Shown here one piece after another: positions 20,738 to 28,795 of a DNA stretch of 64,000 nucleotides; the stretch's first letter is position 1; the number at the start of each line of letters is the position of its first letter. Below the pieces are notes generated by a model. That model was not told where the DNA came from. It saw only the letters and a program-made list of their open reading frames with translations, and did no database searches. The DNA is from Pseudomonas vanderleydeniana (lineage in GTDB: Bacteria > Pseudomonadota > Gammaproteobacteria > Pseudomonadales > Pseudomonadaceae), in assembly GCF_014268755.2 (NCBI RefSeq), contig NZ_CP077093.1:868001-932000 (forward strand), read 5' to 3'. The translations under genes were made by a program, and so were the position numbers.

Positions 20738-20935
20738 AATCTGAATCTGAATCTGAATCTGAATCTGAATCTGAATCTGAATCTGAATCTGAATCTGAAA
20801 CCTGAAACCTGAAACCTGAAACCTGAAACCTGAAACCTGAAACCTGAAACCTGAAACCTGAGATCTGGGATCTGGGATCTGGGATCTGGGATCTGAAATC
20901 TGAAATCTGAAATTTGAGCCTGAAATCTGAACCTG
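20738..20935. repeat. Composite hexamer-to-heptamer microsatellite
   Basis: A near-continuous 198-bp array: ten perfect copies of AATCTG (20738-20797), then nine perfect copies of the heptamer AAACCTG (20798-20860), then AGATCTG and four copies of GGATCTG, then degenerate AAATCTG-type copies to 20935. All share a purine-rich start followed by (C/T)CTG, so they look like one repeat that changed unit length and was re-homogenised in blocks. It lies between the TonB receptor and ATPase genes. Perfect unit blocks suggest recent expansion by slippage. Confidence 0.97.
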
Positions 20936-21067
20936 TGGCGAGCGGGCTTGCCCGCGCTGGGACGCAACGCGTCCCTGAACCCGGCCAATGCGCTCCATCA
21001 GGTAGAGCGCGTTGGCCGAGTTTACGGCCGCTTCGCAGCCGAGCGCGGGCAAGCCCGCTCGCCACAG
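20933..21067. repeat. REPIN downstream of the TonB receptor
   Basis: Perfect 26-bp inverted arms at 20933-20958 (CTGTGGCGAGCGGGCTTGCC onward) and 21042-21067. Between them are a GGGACGCAACGCGTCCC palindrome and an AATGCGCTC / GAGCGCGTT pair. It directly abuts the microsatellite on one side and the 29-bp tandem array on the other. Confidence 0.9.
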
Positions 21068-21178
21068 AGTCCCAGTTCAGCTCAAGAGCTCCACAGAGTC
21101 CCAGTTCAGCTCAAGAACTCCACAGCGTTCCAGTTCAGCTCAAGAACTCCACAGAGTCCCAGTTCAGCCCAGGAACGC
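21063..21178. repeat. Four tandem 29-bp repeats
   Basis: Copies start at 21063, 21092, 21121 and 21150 with no spacers. The unit begins CACAGAGTCCCAGTTCAGCT and ends CAAGAACTC; copy 4 is degenerate at its end. The unit contains TTCAG, the complement of the CTGAA seen throughout the microsatellite on the other side of the REPIN. The end of the array lies 35 bases beyond the TonB receptor stop codon. Confidence 0.93.
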
Positions 21179-21213
21179 CAAGGCCCCTGCCCAAGAGCTC
21201 CACCGTGTCACGG

Positions 21214-23334
21214 TCAAAAGGTGTAGTCCGCGGTCACGAAGAACGAACGGGGCTGCCCCAGGATCCATTGCTGGCCGTCATTGTATTGGCTTTGCGCGTA
21301 CTGGCGGTCGAACAGATTGTTCAGTTGCAGGCCCAGCGTGGTGTTGCGCAGGGCCTTCCATGAGACATTGGCGTCGACCACGGTGTAGCTCGGCAGTTCG
21401 GCGGTGTTGGCCAGGTCGGCATAGCGGGCATCGACATAACGCACGCCGGCACCGGCCTTCACATCCTCCGTAATTGCCTTGCTCAACCACAGGTTGGCGG
21501 TACGCCGGGGCACATCCACCGGGCGGTTGCCATCGCGGGACACGTAGGCACCGTTGACCTCCTGCTGAAAATCGTCGTACTGCGCCCGAACAATCGCGGC
21601 GTTGGCCTGCAACTGCCAGTCGTGGGCCAGTTTTAGGTCGAGGCTGGCTTCCAGGCCGTCGGACGACTGTTGGCCGACCTGCAGCTTGTTCTGGGTATTG
21701 CTCGGATCGTCCGTCAGCAGCTTTTTCTTGACGATGTGATAGGCCGCCAGGGTCCACTCGCCGCGCTGGTCCCAGAACATCTGCTTGAGACCGACTTCGG
21801 TCTGCTTCGCGGTGGACAGGTCGTACTGCTGCTGGCTCTGGTTCAGGGAAATCAGGCCACCGACACCGTCGGTGCTGGTGGCGTACTGGCCATAGAGCGA
21901 GGTGTCGGCGGTCATGGCGTAGACCAGGCCGACTTTCCAGTTGCTGCCGACCAGACTCTTGTCGCTATCGTTTCCTTCGACCAGCTCATCACGATCGATG
22001 TGCACGAAGTCGCGACGCACACCGGTCACCAGCGACCACTGCTCATTCAGTCGGGTACGGTTTTCGGCGAAGACCGAGAACTGGCGCGTGGTGCTCTTGA
22101 ACTGGTCGCGGTAGGGGCTGGCGCTGTCGAAGATGCCCGGTGTCGGGTGCTCGATATCGATCGGTTGGCCAGCTGGCAGCAAGTCCTCGAACGGCGAGTT
22201 GCTGGCGAGCTTGAAGCGGATACGGTTGAAGTCCACCCCGGTCAGGGTCTGGCTGTCGAGGCCGAAGAGGCTGTGCTTGAAGGTGAAGGTCTGGCGATCG
22301 CCGACCTGCTCCTGGTTGTGGCCGATGCCGAAGAAGCCGTTCCTGAGCAGCTGCTGGCTGGCGCTGCTGAAATTGTAGTTCTCGGCGTTCTGCCAGCGGC
22401 GCTGGGCCTTGAGGTAATACAGCTCGTTGTTCGAGCTGACGTTATCGGAGATCTGCCATTCGGTGGTCAGGCGCGTCCACTGGTCGTTGTAGTGCTGGAT
22501 GTTGTTGCCGACGTTGTAGTTCCGGTCGCGCAGGTGGCTCTGGTAATGGCCGTTGATCAGCGGCACGCCGAAATAGTTCATCGGCTGCTGGTCGCCATAA
22601 TCATGGGCCAGGGTGAACACCAGGCTGTCGTTGGCCTGCCAGCGCAAGGCGGCACTGACGAAGTCGCTGGCGGAGTCGCCGCGATCGATCCAGCCGTTGC
22701 TGCGCAGGCGGTTGAGATTGATCCGGTAGCTCAGGCTGTCGCTCAGCGAGCCGCCGCTGTCGAAGGCCTGTTGCTGGCTGTCGTGAGAGCCGTAGCCGAG
22801 GCGCAGGTGGTTTTCGATCTCGCCGGTGAACGGCTTTTTCGGAACGGTGTTGATCACCGCGCCGGTGGCGCCTTCGCCATACAGCACCGAGGCCGGGCCG
22901 CGCAGCACATCCACGCGCTCCACCGACCAGGTGTCCACCGGGAAGGTCACGGTGCCCATGCCGGTGTACATCCGGTTGCCATCGTACAGTTGCATCACCG
23001 AGCTCTGGCCGGTGAAGCCACGAGCCTGCAGCGAGGTACCACCGTCGCCCGGGGTGCCGGTGCGACTGATCCCGGTGCTGCGCGAGACCGCGTCCTGCAC
23101 GCTGGCGTCAGCGCGTTCGCGAATCCGTTCGCCGGTCAGGCTCTCGGTGCTGGCGGGGGTTTCCAGGGCGCTCAGGCCCAGGCGCGAGCCCGCCGTGGTC
23201 GCGGTTTGCAGATCGACGCCGGTGTTGTCGATGGCGGGGGCGGTGATGGTGCCGGTGGGCAGGGTCAGTGTGGCATCCGCCTGGGCGTGGGTGAACGCCA
23301 GCAGGCAGAGGCCGGACACGAAATACTTGTTCAT
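21214..23334 (-). CDS. TonB-dependent receptor, probably zinc-regulated
   Basis: A 706-residue outer-membrane receptor. A signal peptide (MNKYFVSGLCLLAFTHAQA) is followed by the plug domain with ESLTGERIRERADASVQDAV, SLQARGFTGQSSVMQLYDG and VERVDVLRGPASVLYGEGAT, then a 22-strand barrel ending in YTF with a terminal aromatic. The start at 23334 is chosen because it gives the signal peptide; the longer frame runs through the operator. The promoter contains a Zur-like palindrome 65 bases upstream. The position next to an ABC transporter and cobalamin genes matches PA2911 of P. aeruginosa as I recall it. It probably imports a zinc or other metal chelate; the ligand is unknown. Confidence 0.85.
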   Translation of the reverse strand: MNKYFVSGLCLLAFTHAQADATLTLPTGTITAPAIDNTGVDLQTATTAGSRLGLSALETPASTESLTGERIRERADASVQDAVSRSTGISRTGTPGDGGTSLQARGFTGQSSVMQLYDGNRMYTGMGTVTFPVDTWSVERVDVLRGPASVLYGEGATGAVINTVPKKPFTGEIENHLRLGYGSHDSQQQAFDSGGSLSDSLSYRINLNRLRSNGWIDRGDSASDFVSAALRWQANDSLVFTLAHDYGDQQPMNYFGVPLINGHYQSHLRDRNYNVGNNIQHYNDQWTRLTTEWQISDNVSSNNELYYLKAQRRWQNAENYNFSSASQQLLRNGFFGIGHNQEQVGDRQTFTFKHSLFGLDSQTLTGVDFNRIRFKLASNSPFEDLLPAGQPIDIEHPTPGIFDSASPYRDQFKSTTRQFSVFAENRTRLNEQWSLVTGVRRDFVHIDRDELVEGNDSDKSLVGSNWKVGLVYAMTADTSLYGQYATSTDGVGGLISLNQSQQQYDLSTAKQTEVGLKQMFWDQRGEWTLAAYHIVKKKLLTDDPSNTQNKLQVGQQSSDGLEASLDLKLAHDWQLQANAAIVRAQYDDFQQEVNGAYVSRDGNRPVDVPRRTANLWLSKAITEDVKAGAGVRYVDARYADLANTAELPSYTVVDANVSWKALRNTTLGLQLNNLFDRQYAQSQYNDGQQWILGQPRSFFVTADYTF

Positions 23335-23398
23335 CAGGGTCGTGAGTCGCTTGTCTTCGGAGAGTCCCCGCGGCTTGTGGCCGCGGGCTGGGAGTCTT

Positions 23399-23427
23399 GC
23401 GATATTGTTATAATATAACAATATCGC
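23399..23427 (-). promoter_or_regulatory. Zur-like operator over the receptor promoter
   Basis: A perfect 13-bp inverted repeat around a 3-base centre: GCGATATTGTTAT, AAT, ATAACAATATCGC. The core TTGTTATAATATAACAA closely matches the gammaproteobacterial Zur box pattern (TGTTATANTATAACA). The core includes a TATAAT that could serve as the -10 hexamer, so repressor binding would block RNA polymerase. The receptor start codon is 65 bases downstream. Confidence 0.65.
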
Positions 23428-23488
23428 CTGGCAAGGGGGATAAGCTGCAAAGTCTACAGATCCCTCTATCTTGCGCATCTCAGGCTCT

Positions 23489-24871
23489 TCAGGCAGAAGG
23501 TGAGGCCGGCTCATGTTGGCTTCCCAGGCGCGACAGCAGCAACCGGTCGAGCAGCCAGACCACGATCAGCGAAGCGCCCACCAACGGGAATGCAATCGCC
23601 AGGACCAGCATCACCCACATCGCGCTCTTCCAGCGAGGCAGGTCATGACGCAGCGGCGGCACCCCCAGGCGGCCCTGCGGACGGCGCTTCCACCACATGA
23701 CCAGGCCACTGACCGAACCGAGCAGGATCATCAGGCAGATCAGCAGGATCACGATCTGGTTGATCGGCCCGAACAGTTTGCCCTCATGCAGCATCACTCC
23801 CATCTCGGTGGCCCGGGCGACGTTGCCATACTGCTGCCAGCGCACGTCGGCCAGGACCGTGCCGGTGTACTGGTCGACATGCAGGGTGGCGTCGTTGCGT
23901 GGGTCATCGGCGAACACGGCAAGGGTGAAGACACCTTCGGCGGTGGTCGGCAGGGTGATGCTGTAGCCGGGCTCGACCTGGCGCGCCGTGGCGATGTCGA
24001 CCACCTGCTGCAGCGTGACACCCGGTGCCGCCGGGCCGGCCGAGGCGCCGCCGTGATGCATGTGCTCGGCATGGTCGCCGGAGATCGGCATCGGCGTGTT
24101 TTCCACGGCCCAGGGCACGGTCTGGCGCGCGGCGGTGTTCAGGCTGCGCGCCTCGACGTCGGACTTGGGCATGTTGTTCCACATCGGATCGGGGAATTTG
24201 TTCCAGACCTCGGCGTACTGCTTGCCCCAGAAGCCGGTCCAGGTCATGCCGCTGAGCAGCATCAACAGCAGCAGGAGCGAGCCCCAGAAACCGCTGACCG
24301 CATGCAGGTCGCGCCACAGCACCCGGCCCCGGGCGTTCAGCCGTGGCCAGAGCACGCCGCCCGAGGACCGGCCACGCGGCCACCAGAGGTAGACGCCGGA
24401 CACCACCAGCATCACGCCCCAGCCGGCGGCCAGTTCCACCAGGCGATCGCCGACGGTGCCGATCATCAGTTCGCCATGCAGGGCACGGGCGACGGCCTGT
24501 AGGTTGAGCTTGGCATCCTGCTCGCCGAGCACGTTGCCGCGATAGGGGTCGATGAACACGTTGAGTTCACGACCGTCCCGGATCACCACGAACTGCGCGC
24601 TGCGCCCAGCCGTCGGCGGTGGCAGGTACTGCTTGATCCGTGCTTGTGGATAAGTGGCCTGGATCCGTTGCATCTGCTCATCGGCGCTGATCCGGTGGTG
24701 GCCGGGCTCGACCTGGAGCAGGTCGCCGTACATCAGTGGGTCGAGCTGTGGCTTGAACAGGTAGATGATCCCGGTCAGGGCCAGCAGGATCATGAACGGG
24801 GCGACGAACAGCCCGGCGTAGAAATGCCAGCGCCAGGCCAGGTTGTAGAAGGATATTTTCGGTTGGCTCAT
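23489..24871 (-). CDS. PepSY-domain membrane protein (PiuB-like)
   Basis: A 460-residue inner-membrane protein with four or more transmembrane helices and PepSY regions. Helix 1 (LAWRWHFYAGLFVAPFMILL, residues about 10-30) has the conserved WRWHFYAGL start of the family, followed by a periplasmic domain, helices near 185-205 and 235-255, a long His/Met-containing periplasmic loop (HAEHMHHGGASAG near 300), and C-terminal helices near 395 and 430. Relatives reduce or process metal-siderophore complexes after uptake, though evidence is limited. I chose ATG 24871, where the family N-terminus begins. It follows the OprC-like copper receptor and probably works with it. The HMHHGG motif suggests metal contact. 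Confidence 0.8.
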   Translation of the reverse strand: MSQPKISFYNLAWRWHFYAGLFVAPFMILLALTGIIYLFKPQLDPLMYGDLLQVEPGHHRISADEQMQRIQATYPQARIKQYLPPPTAGRSAQFVVIRDGRELNVFIDPYRGNVLGEQDAKLNLQAVARALHGELMIGTVGDRLVELAAGWGVMLVVSGVYLWWPRGRSSGGVLWPRLNARGRVLWRDLHAVSGFWGSLLLLLMLLSGMTWTGFWGKQYAEVWNKFPDPMWNNMPKSDVEARSLNTAARQTVPWAVENTPMPISGDHAEHMHHGGASAGPAAPGVTLQQVVDIATARQVEPGYSITLPTTAEGVFTLAVFADDPRNDATLHVDQYTGTVLADVRWQQYGNVARATEMGVMLHEGKLFGPINQIVILLICLMILLGSVSGLVMWWKRRPQGRLGVPPLRHDLPRWKSAMWVMLVLAIAFPLVGASLIVVWLLDRLLLSRLGSQHEPASPSA

Positions 24872-24929
24872 CGGGAGCGCTCCGCAAGGTTTGATTGTTC
24901 GAATGTCGGGTGTGCGCAATCCCTCTTCT

Positions 24930-25019
24930 ATGGGCGCCGGCTTGCTGGCGATCCGCTGAAAGCGGCCACTCACCAGAGTCCATGGCGATACCGAGATCGC
25001 CAGCAGGCCGGCTCCCACA
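24930..25019. repeat. REP-type inverted repeat between receptor and PepSY genes
   Basis: Arms GGGCGCCGGCTTGCTGGCGAT (near 24932-24952) and ATCGCCAGCAGGCCGGCTCC (24996-25015) face each other across 43 bases. It is a REPIN-like element with a different arm sequence from those in the urea operon, and lies between the copper receptor and the PepSY gene. Confidence 0.7.
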
Positions 25020-25040
25020 GAGGGGCGTTGGTGATGTTCT

Positions 25041-27170
25041 TTAGAAGGCCATGTCCACCTTGGTCCAGAAGGTCCGTCCCGGTTCGTTGATCGCCTGCGG
25101 GTCGTTGGCCGGGTAGCCGAAGCCGGCGTTGCCCGCCAGGTTCAGGTGTTCGGCGTAGGCCTTGTTGAACAGGTTGTCGACGCCCGTGCTGAGTTTCACG
25201 TGCTGGTTGATGCGGTACGCGCCGTTAAGGGAGAACACGCCGAACCCGGCACTCCTCGAGAAGTCCTTGCCGACCACGTTGCCCTTGTTCTGGTCGATGC
25301 GGTTCTGCGCCGCGACCACCCGCCACAAGGCTCCGGCACTCCAGTCATCCTCGCTGTAGGTCAGGCCGAAACGGCTGTCGAGCGGCGGAATCTGCGGCAG
25401 GGCCTTGCCGTCGCTGGTGTTCTTGCCCCAGGCATAGGCCAGGGCTGCGTCGGCTTTCCAGTTCGAGGTCAGTTGATAGGCTGCGCCGAGTTCGCCGCCC
25501 ATGATCCGGGCGTCGACGTTCTGCGCCTGCGAGGTCATGCCCATCATGCCCGGCTGGTAGTTGAACAGGATGAAGTCGCGCACCTGGCCGATGTAGCCCG
25601 AGGCCCAGGCTTCCAGGTCGGCGCTCTTGTATTGCACGCCGAAGTCCAGTTGCGTGGTCTTCTCCGGCTTGATCGCATCGAAGGCATTGAGCGAGCCGCT
25701 TGGGCCGCTGTTGGGCGAGAACAGTTCCCAGTAGTCCGGGAAGCGCTCGGCATGGCCGAGGCCGGCATAGAGCGTGGTCGGCGTTTCGGCCAGGTCGTGC
25801 TCATAACGGACGAAACCGCTGGGTAGGGTATCGGCGCGGGTGTCGTTGGCCGTCGGGTTCGTCCGGGCGCTCATGCCGGAACCGAGGGTCTGTCGCAAGT
25901 CCCGGACCGAGGCCCGGTCCAGCCGCGCGCCGCTGATCAGGCGATCGCGCTCGGCGGCGTACCAGGTCAGTTCGCCGAATACCCCGTAGTTGTGGAAGTC
26001 GGCGTCCCTGGTCCGTGGCAGGTCCTTGTAGGTGTCGATGCCCATGCTGCTGCGCTGGCGGTGCTCGTTGGTCTGCGCGTCGAGCCCGCCGACCAGTTGC
26101 CAGTCGGTCCAGAGCCAGGTGGCCTTGATCCGCGCGCCGAGGGTCCGGCGGTCGACGTTGGAGGCCATGGGCCCGGCCATCATCCCGGTGCCGGACGGTT
26201 GGCGCAGCGTGTAGTTGTCCATCACATGGTCGGCGTAGTTGTAGTAGACCTGGGCCTCGAGCTTGTCCAGTACCTCGCCGATATTCGATTTCTCGAAGCG
26301 CAGGCCGAGGCTTTCCCGCTTGAACTGCGCGCCATCCATGCCGCGCCCGGCGTAGCGAGCCTCGCCGTCGCCCTTGCCGGCGGTGAGTTCCAGCAGGGTG
26401 TCGGCGTCCGGTGTCCAGCCGAGGGCGACATCACCGTTCCACTTGTCGTAGCGCGAGGGCACGGTGTCGTTGTGGCCGTCCCTGTAGTCATCGGCGTGGG
26501 CCTGGTTGCCGATCACCCGGATGTAGCCCAGCGGGCCACCTGCGGCGGCATCCACCAGCTTGTCGAAACGGCCGTTGGAGCCGGCCAGGACGCTGGCATT
26601 GATCCGGCTGCCGAGTTCGCCGAAGTGCTCCGGCTTGCGGTCGAACAGGATTGTCCCGGCGGAGGCGCCCGGGCCCCAGAGCACGGTTTGCGGGCCCTTG
26701 ATCACGGTCAGCCTGTCGTAGGTTTCCGGCGAGATGTAGGAGGTCGGTGCGTCCATCCGGCCGGGGCAGGCGCCGAGCATCATGCTGCCGTTGGTAAGGA
26801 TGTTCAGGCGCGAACCGAACATCCCGCGCAGCACCGGGTCGCCGTTGGTGCCGCCATTGCGTACCAGGGCGAAGCCGGGGATGGTCTTGAGGTAGTCGCC
26901 GCCATCGCTGGCGGGTACCGGCTGGCGTGGGTCCTTGGGGTTGGTGATGACCGTCAGCGGTGAACTGGGAGCGACGGCGGTGATCACGGTCGGGCCGAGT
27001 TCCCGGGCGTGTTGCTCAGGGTCGTCCGTAACGTCGGCGGCGAAGGCCGCGGGTGCCAGCAGTGCCGTGCACATCACTGCGGTGGCCTGTTGCAGGCTCA
27101 GGCGCAGCGCGTTCGGGACGAAAGGGCTTTTCGCCCGCGCGGCGCGCAGGCGAGTGTTTGCAGTGGACAT
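25041..27170 (-). CDS. oprC: TonB-dependent copper receptor (OprC/NosA type)
   Basis: A 709-residue outer-membrane receptor. After a signal peptide ending near AAFA-A (residue about 45) comes the plug, with DYLKTIPGFALVRNGGTNGD and VIKGPQTVLWGPGASAG, then the barrel ending in KVDMAF. In P. aeruginosa OprC copper is bound by a Cys-x3-Met pair in the plug and a His-x-Met pair in the barrel. Here the equivalents are visible as Cys135/Met139 (ACPGRM) and His315/Met317 (ADHVMDN), so copper binding is likely retained. It is preceded by DUF2946 and PCu(A)C genes and followed by a PepSY gene, forming a copper acquisition set. Confidence 0.82.
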   Translation of the reverse strand: MSTANTRLRAARAKSPFVPNALRLSLQQATAVMCTALLAPAAFAADVTDDPEQHARELGPTVITAVAPSSPLTVITNPKDPRQPVPASDGGDYLKTIPGFALVRNGGTNGDPVLRGMFGSRLNILTNGSMMLGACPGRMDAPTSYISPETYDRLTVIKGPQTVLWGPGASAGTILFDRKPEHFGELGSRINASVLAGSNGRFDKLVDAAAGGPLGYIRVIGNQAHADDYRDGHNDTVPSRYDKWNGDVALGWTPDADTLLELTAGKGDGEARYAGRGMDGAQFKRESLGLRFEKSNIGEVLDKLEAQVYYNYADHVMDNYTLRQPSGTGMMAGPMASNVDRRTLGARIKATWLWTDWQLVGGLDAQTNEHRQRSSMGIDTYKDLPRTRDADFHNYGVFGELTWYAAERDRLISGARLDRASVRDLRQTLGSGMSARTNPTANDTRADTLPSGFVRYEHDLAETPTTLYAGLGHAERFPDYWELFSPNSGPSGSLNAFDAIKPEKTTQLDFGVQYKSADLEAWASGYIGQVRDFILFNYQPGMMGMTSQAQNVDARIMGGELGAAYQLTSNWKADAALAYAWGKNTSDGKALPQIPPLDSRFGLTYSEDDWSAGALWRVVAAQNRIDQNKGNVVGKDFSRSAGFGVFSLNGAYRINQHVKLSTGVDNLFNKAYAEHLNLAGNAGFGYPANDPQAINEPGRTFWTKVDMAF

Positions 27171-27217
27171 AAGCGTTCCATCATTCAAGCGAATACAACA
27201 CGGCCACCGCGCTGTCG

Positions 27218-27691
27218 CTACAGGGCGGTCGAGCCGGGTGTGAGAGAGGTCGTTGCTTGATGGCGGGCTGGCGGCGCGCGGGTGCGGGCGCCGGGGAAGA
27301 TGCTCTGCCGGGCATGTCCCAGGCGGGTTTGGGAGTCGACCGCGGGGGCGGGTCGGGGGCCGTCGAGGGCGGCGAAACTCAGGCTCTGCGGCAGCGCCGG
27401 GCAACTGAACAGCAGGCTGCAATAGCCGCATTTTTCCCAGAGGGCATGGTGTTCGGCGTTACCGCCATGGTGCTCGCTGGCGTCTTGCCCGGCCTGTGCA
27501 CCGTGGTGATCGGGCATGTCCATGGGCATTGGCATGTCCATGTTCATCGCCATCGACATGGCGTGCTGGTCCATCGGCATCGCCTGGGAAATCAGCGGAC
27601 CGATAAAGATCATCAGCATGGCGAACAGACTCAGCCAACTGCCGCGTGCCTGGCTGCGGGAGTGGCTGGATCTGCTGCGGGAAGCGCGCAT
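27218..27691 (-). CDS. DUF2946 protein, Met/His-rich
   Basis: A 157-residue small protein. It has a hydrophobic segment (SWLSLFAMLMIFIGPLISQA) acting as signal or anchor, then a strikingly Met/His-rich stretch (QHAMSMAMNMDMPMPMDMPD, HH, later EHHGGNAEHH) and the DUF2946 signature EKCGYCSLLFSCP. Methionine-rich and histidine-rich tracts are common copper ligands. The biochemical role of DUF2946 is not known. It sits 22 bases after the PCu(A)C gene and 47 bases before the copper receptor. The precise start is uncertain because the ribosome site is weak. Confidence 0.75.
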   Translation of the reverse strand: MRASRSRSSHSRSQARGSWLSLFAMLMIFIGPLISQAMPMDQHAMSMAMNMDMPMPMDMPDHHGAQAGQDASEHHGGNAEHHALWEKCGYCSLLFSCPALPQSLSFAALDGPRPAPAVDSQTRLGHARQSIFPGARTRAPPARHQATTSLTPGSTAL

Positions 27692-27712
27692 GGTATGCAG
27701 CGGGGCCGAGCG

Positions 27713-28198
27713 TTACTGGGCGTGCATGTGCATCTTGTCCTGGGCTGCGGCGGGCGGCTGCCGTTGCACCGAAACCTCGACGGTGACCGCGCCGGCCTTC
27801 TCGAAGTGCAGCGTCAGCGGGAAGTGCTTGCCGTCCTGCAGCAGGCTGCGGTCCTGAAGGTCGAGCAGCATCACGTGATAGGCCATGGGCGCGAACTTCA
27901 CCTCACCCTGGGGCGGCACGGTGACGTCCGGTACCTGTTGCATCTTCATCAGGTTCGCCTGCATCACATGTTCGTGCAGCTCGGCCTTGCCGGCGATGGG
28001 GCTGTCGACGCCGGTCAGGCGATCGGCCACGCTGCCCTGGTTATGCAGCGTGAAGTAAGCCGCGACGGTGGGTGCATTGGGTGGCAGTTCCTGGGACCAG
28101 GGGTGGTCGATCCGCAAGTCGCCGGCCGTGAATTCGTGGGCATTGGCAAAACCGACGGGCAGCAGCAACGCGGCCAGAAGCAGGGCATTCTTGAGCAT
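27713..28198 (-). CDS. Periplasmic copper chaperone PCu(A)C
   Basis: A 161-residue periplasmic Cu(I) chaperone with a signal peptide (MLKNALLLAALLLPVGFANA). The copper motif H-x10-M-x21-H-x-M is exactly conserved as His75, Met86, His108 and Met110 (HEHVMQANLMKM ... MAYHVM). A C-terminal tail ends in KMHMHAQ, an additional potential copper site. Relatives deliver copper to cytochrome oxidase CuA or work in copper import. Here, between two DUF2946 genes and upstream of an OprC-like receptor, an import/assembly role is likely. The start at 28198 gives the signal peptide. Confidence 0.92.
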   Translation of the reverse strand: MLKNALLLAALLLPVGFANAHEFTAGDLRIDHPWSQELPPNAPTVAAYFTLHNQGSVADRLTGVDSPIAGKAELHEHVMQANLMKMQQVPDVTVPPQGEVKFAPMAYHVMLLDLQDRSLLQDGKHFPLTLHFEKAGAVTVEVSVQRQPPAAAQDKMHMHAQ

Positions 28199-28245
28199 GG
28201 GGGTTCTCCATAACGATTCAAAACGCAAAGGGTTGCGAGTGCGAA

Positions 28246-28650
28246 TCAGACCGCCGGAGAGGCTCGGGGATTGAGTGAGGGCCACTGCTGGCGTGGAGTC
28301 GGGGCGTCTACGTGACGAGCGGCCTGCAGTGGGCCGCTTTCGATCCGTGCAACCACCAGTTGCGGTACATGCCCTGGCAAGGCCACCAGTGGCGCGGAAC
28401 CGGAGCAGCACCAGCAATGCTGCATGTTGGAGTGGTCATCACCCGGTGGTGCCTTCTGCTCCTGCTGGCCGATGACGGTAGCGACCAGTTTGGTGCCGCT
28501 GGCCGAGCAGAAACTGCCCCAGAGCAGTTGTTCGGTGGCGGAGCGATCCGACGCCGACGCCATGGTCCCGGAAATCGGCATGGCAAGCAGGTTGAACAGC
28601 ACTGCAAGGCAGGCGATCCAGGTAGCTGCGGCGAGCCGTTGTCGGGACAT
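28246..28650 (-). CDS. DUF2946 protein, first gene of the copper cluster
   Basis: A 134-residue protein with an N-terminal hydrophobic segment (LAAATWIACLAVLFNLLAMP) and the DUF2946 cysteine cluster MQHCWCCSG in the centre. It is a diverged relative of the second DUF2946 protein at 27218-27691. The family is found beside copper proteins in proteobacteria but has no assigned activity. It is the first gene of a minus-strand set with the PCu(A)C chaperone 47 bases downstream. No promoter motif could be assigned in the 145 bases separating it from cobK. Confidence 0.75.
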   Translation of the reverse strand: MSRQRLAAATWIACLAVLFNLLAMPISGTMASASDRSATEQLLWGSFCSASGTKLVATVIGQQEQKAPPGDDHSNMQHCWCCSGSAPLVALPGHVPQLVVARIESGPLQAARHVDAPTPRQQWPSLNPRASPAV

Positions 28651-28795
28651 GGAAGGGTTTCCGTCGGATGTTTCAAACCGGTGGGTTATTTAGCCTGAAC
28701 GTCCTGCATAAGTAAAAGCACGGGCTGTGGTGAAAGGTCGCAATACGTTGCAGGTTCTCTATCGCCGTTGTTCGGGGAAGCTTAGCAGCAGTTGC

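Noticed and set aside
20736..21065. Minus-strand frames coding for Ser-Asp or Phe-Arg dipeptide repeats
   Set aside because: The frames are created by the hexamer/heptamer microsatellite, all three minus frames are open, and none has a start or homology pattern.
21063..21178. 29-bp repeats of CRISPR-like length
   Set aside because: The copies are directly adjacent with no spacers and they degrade at one end; no cas genes.
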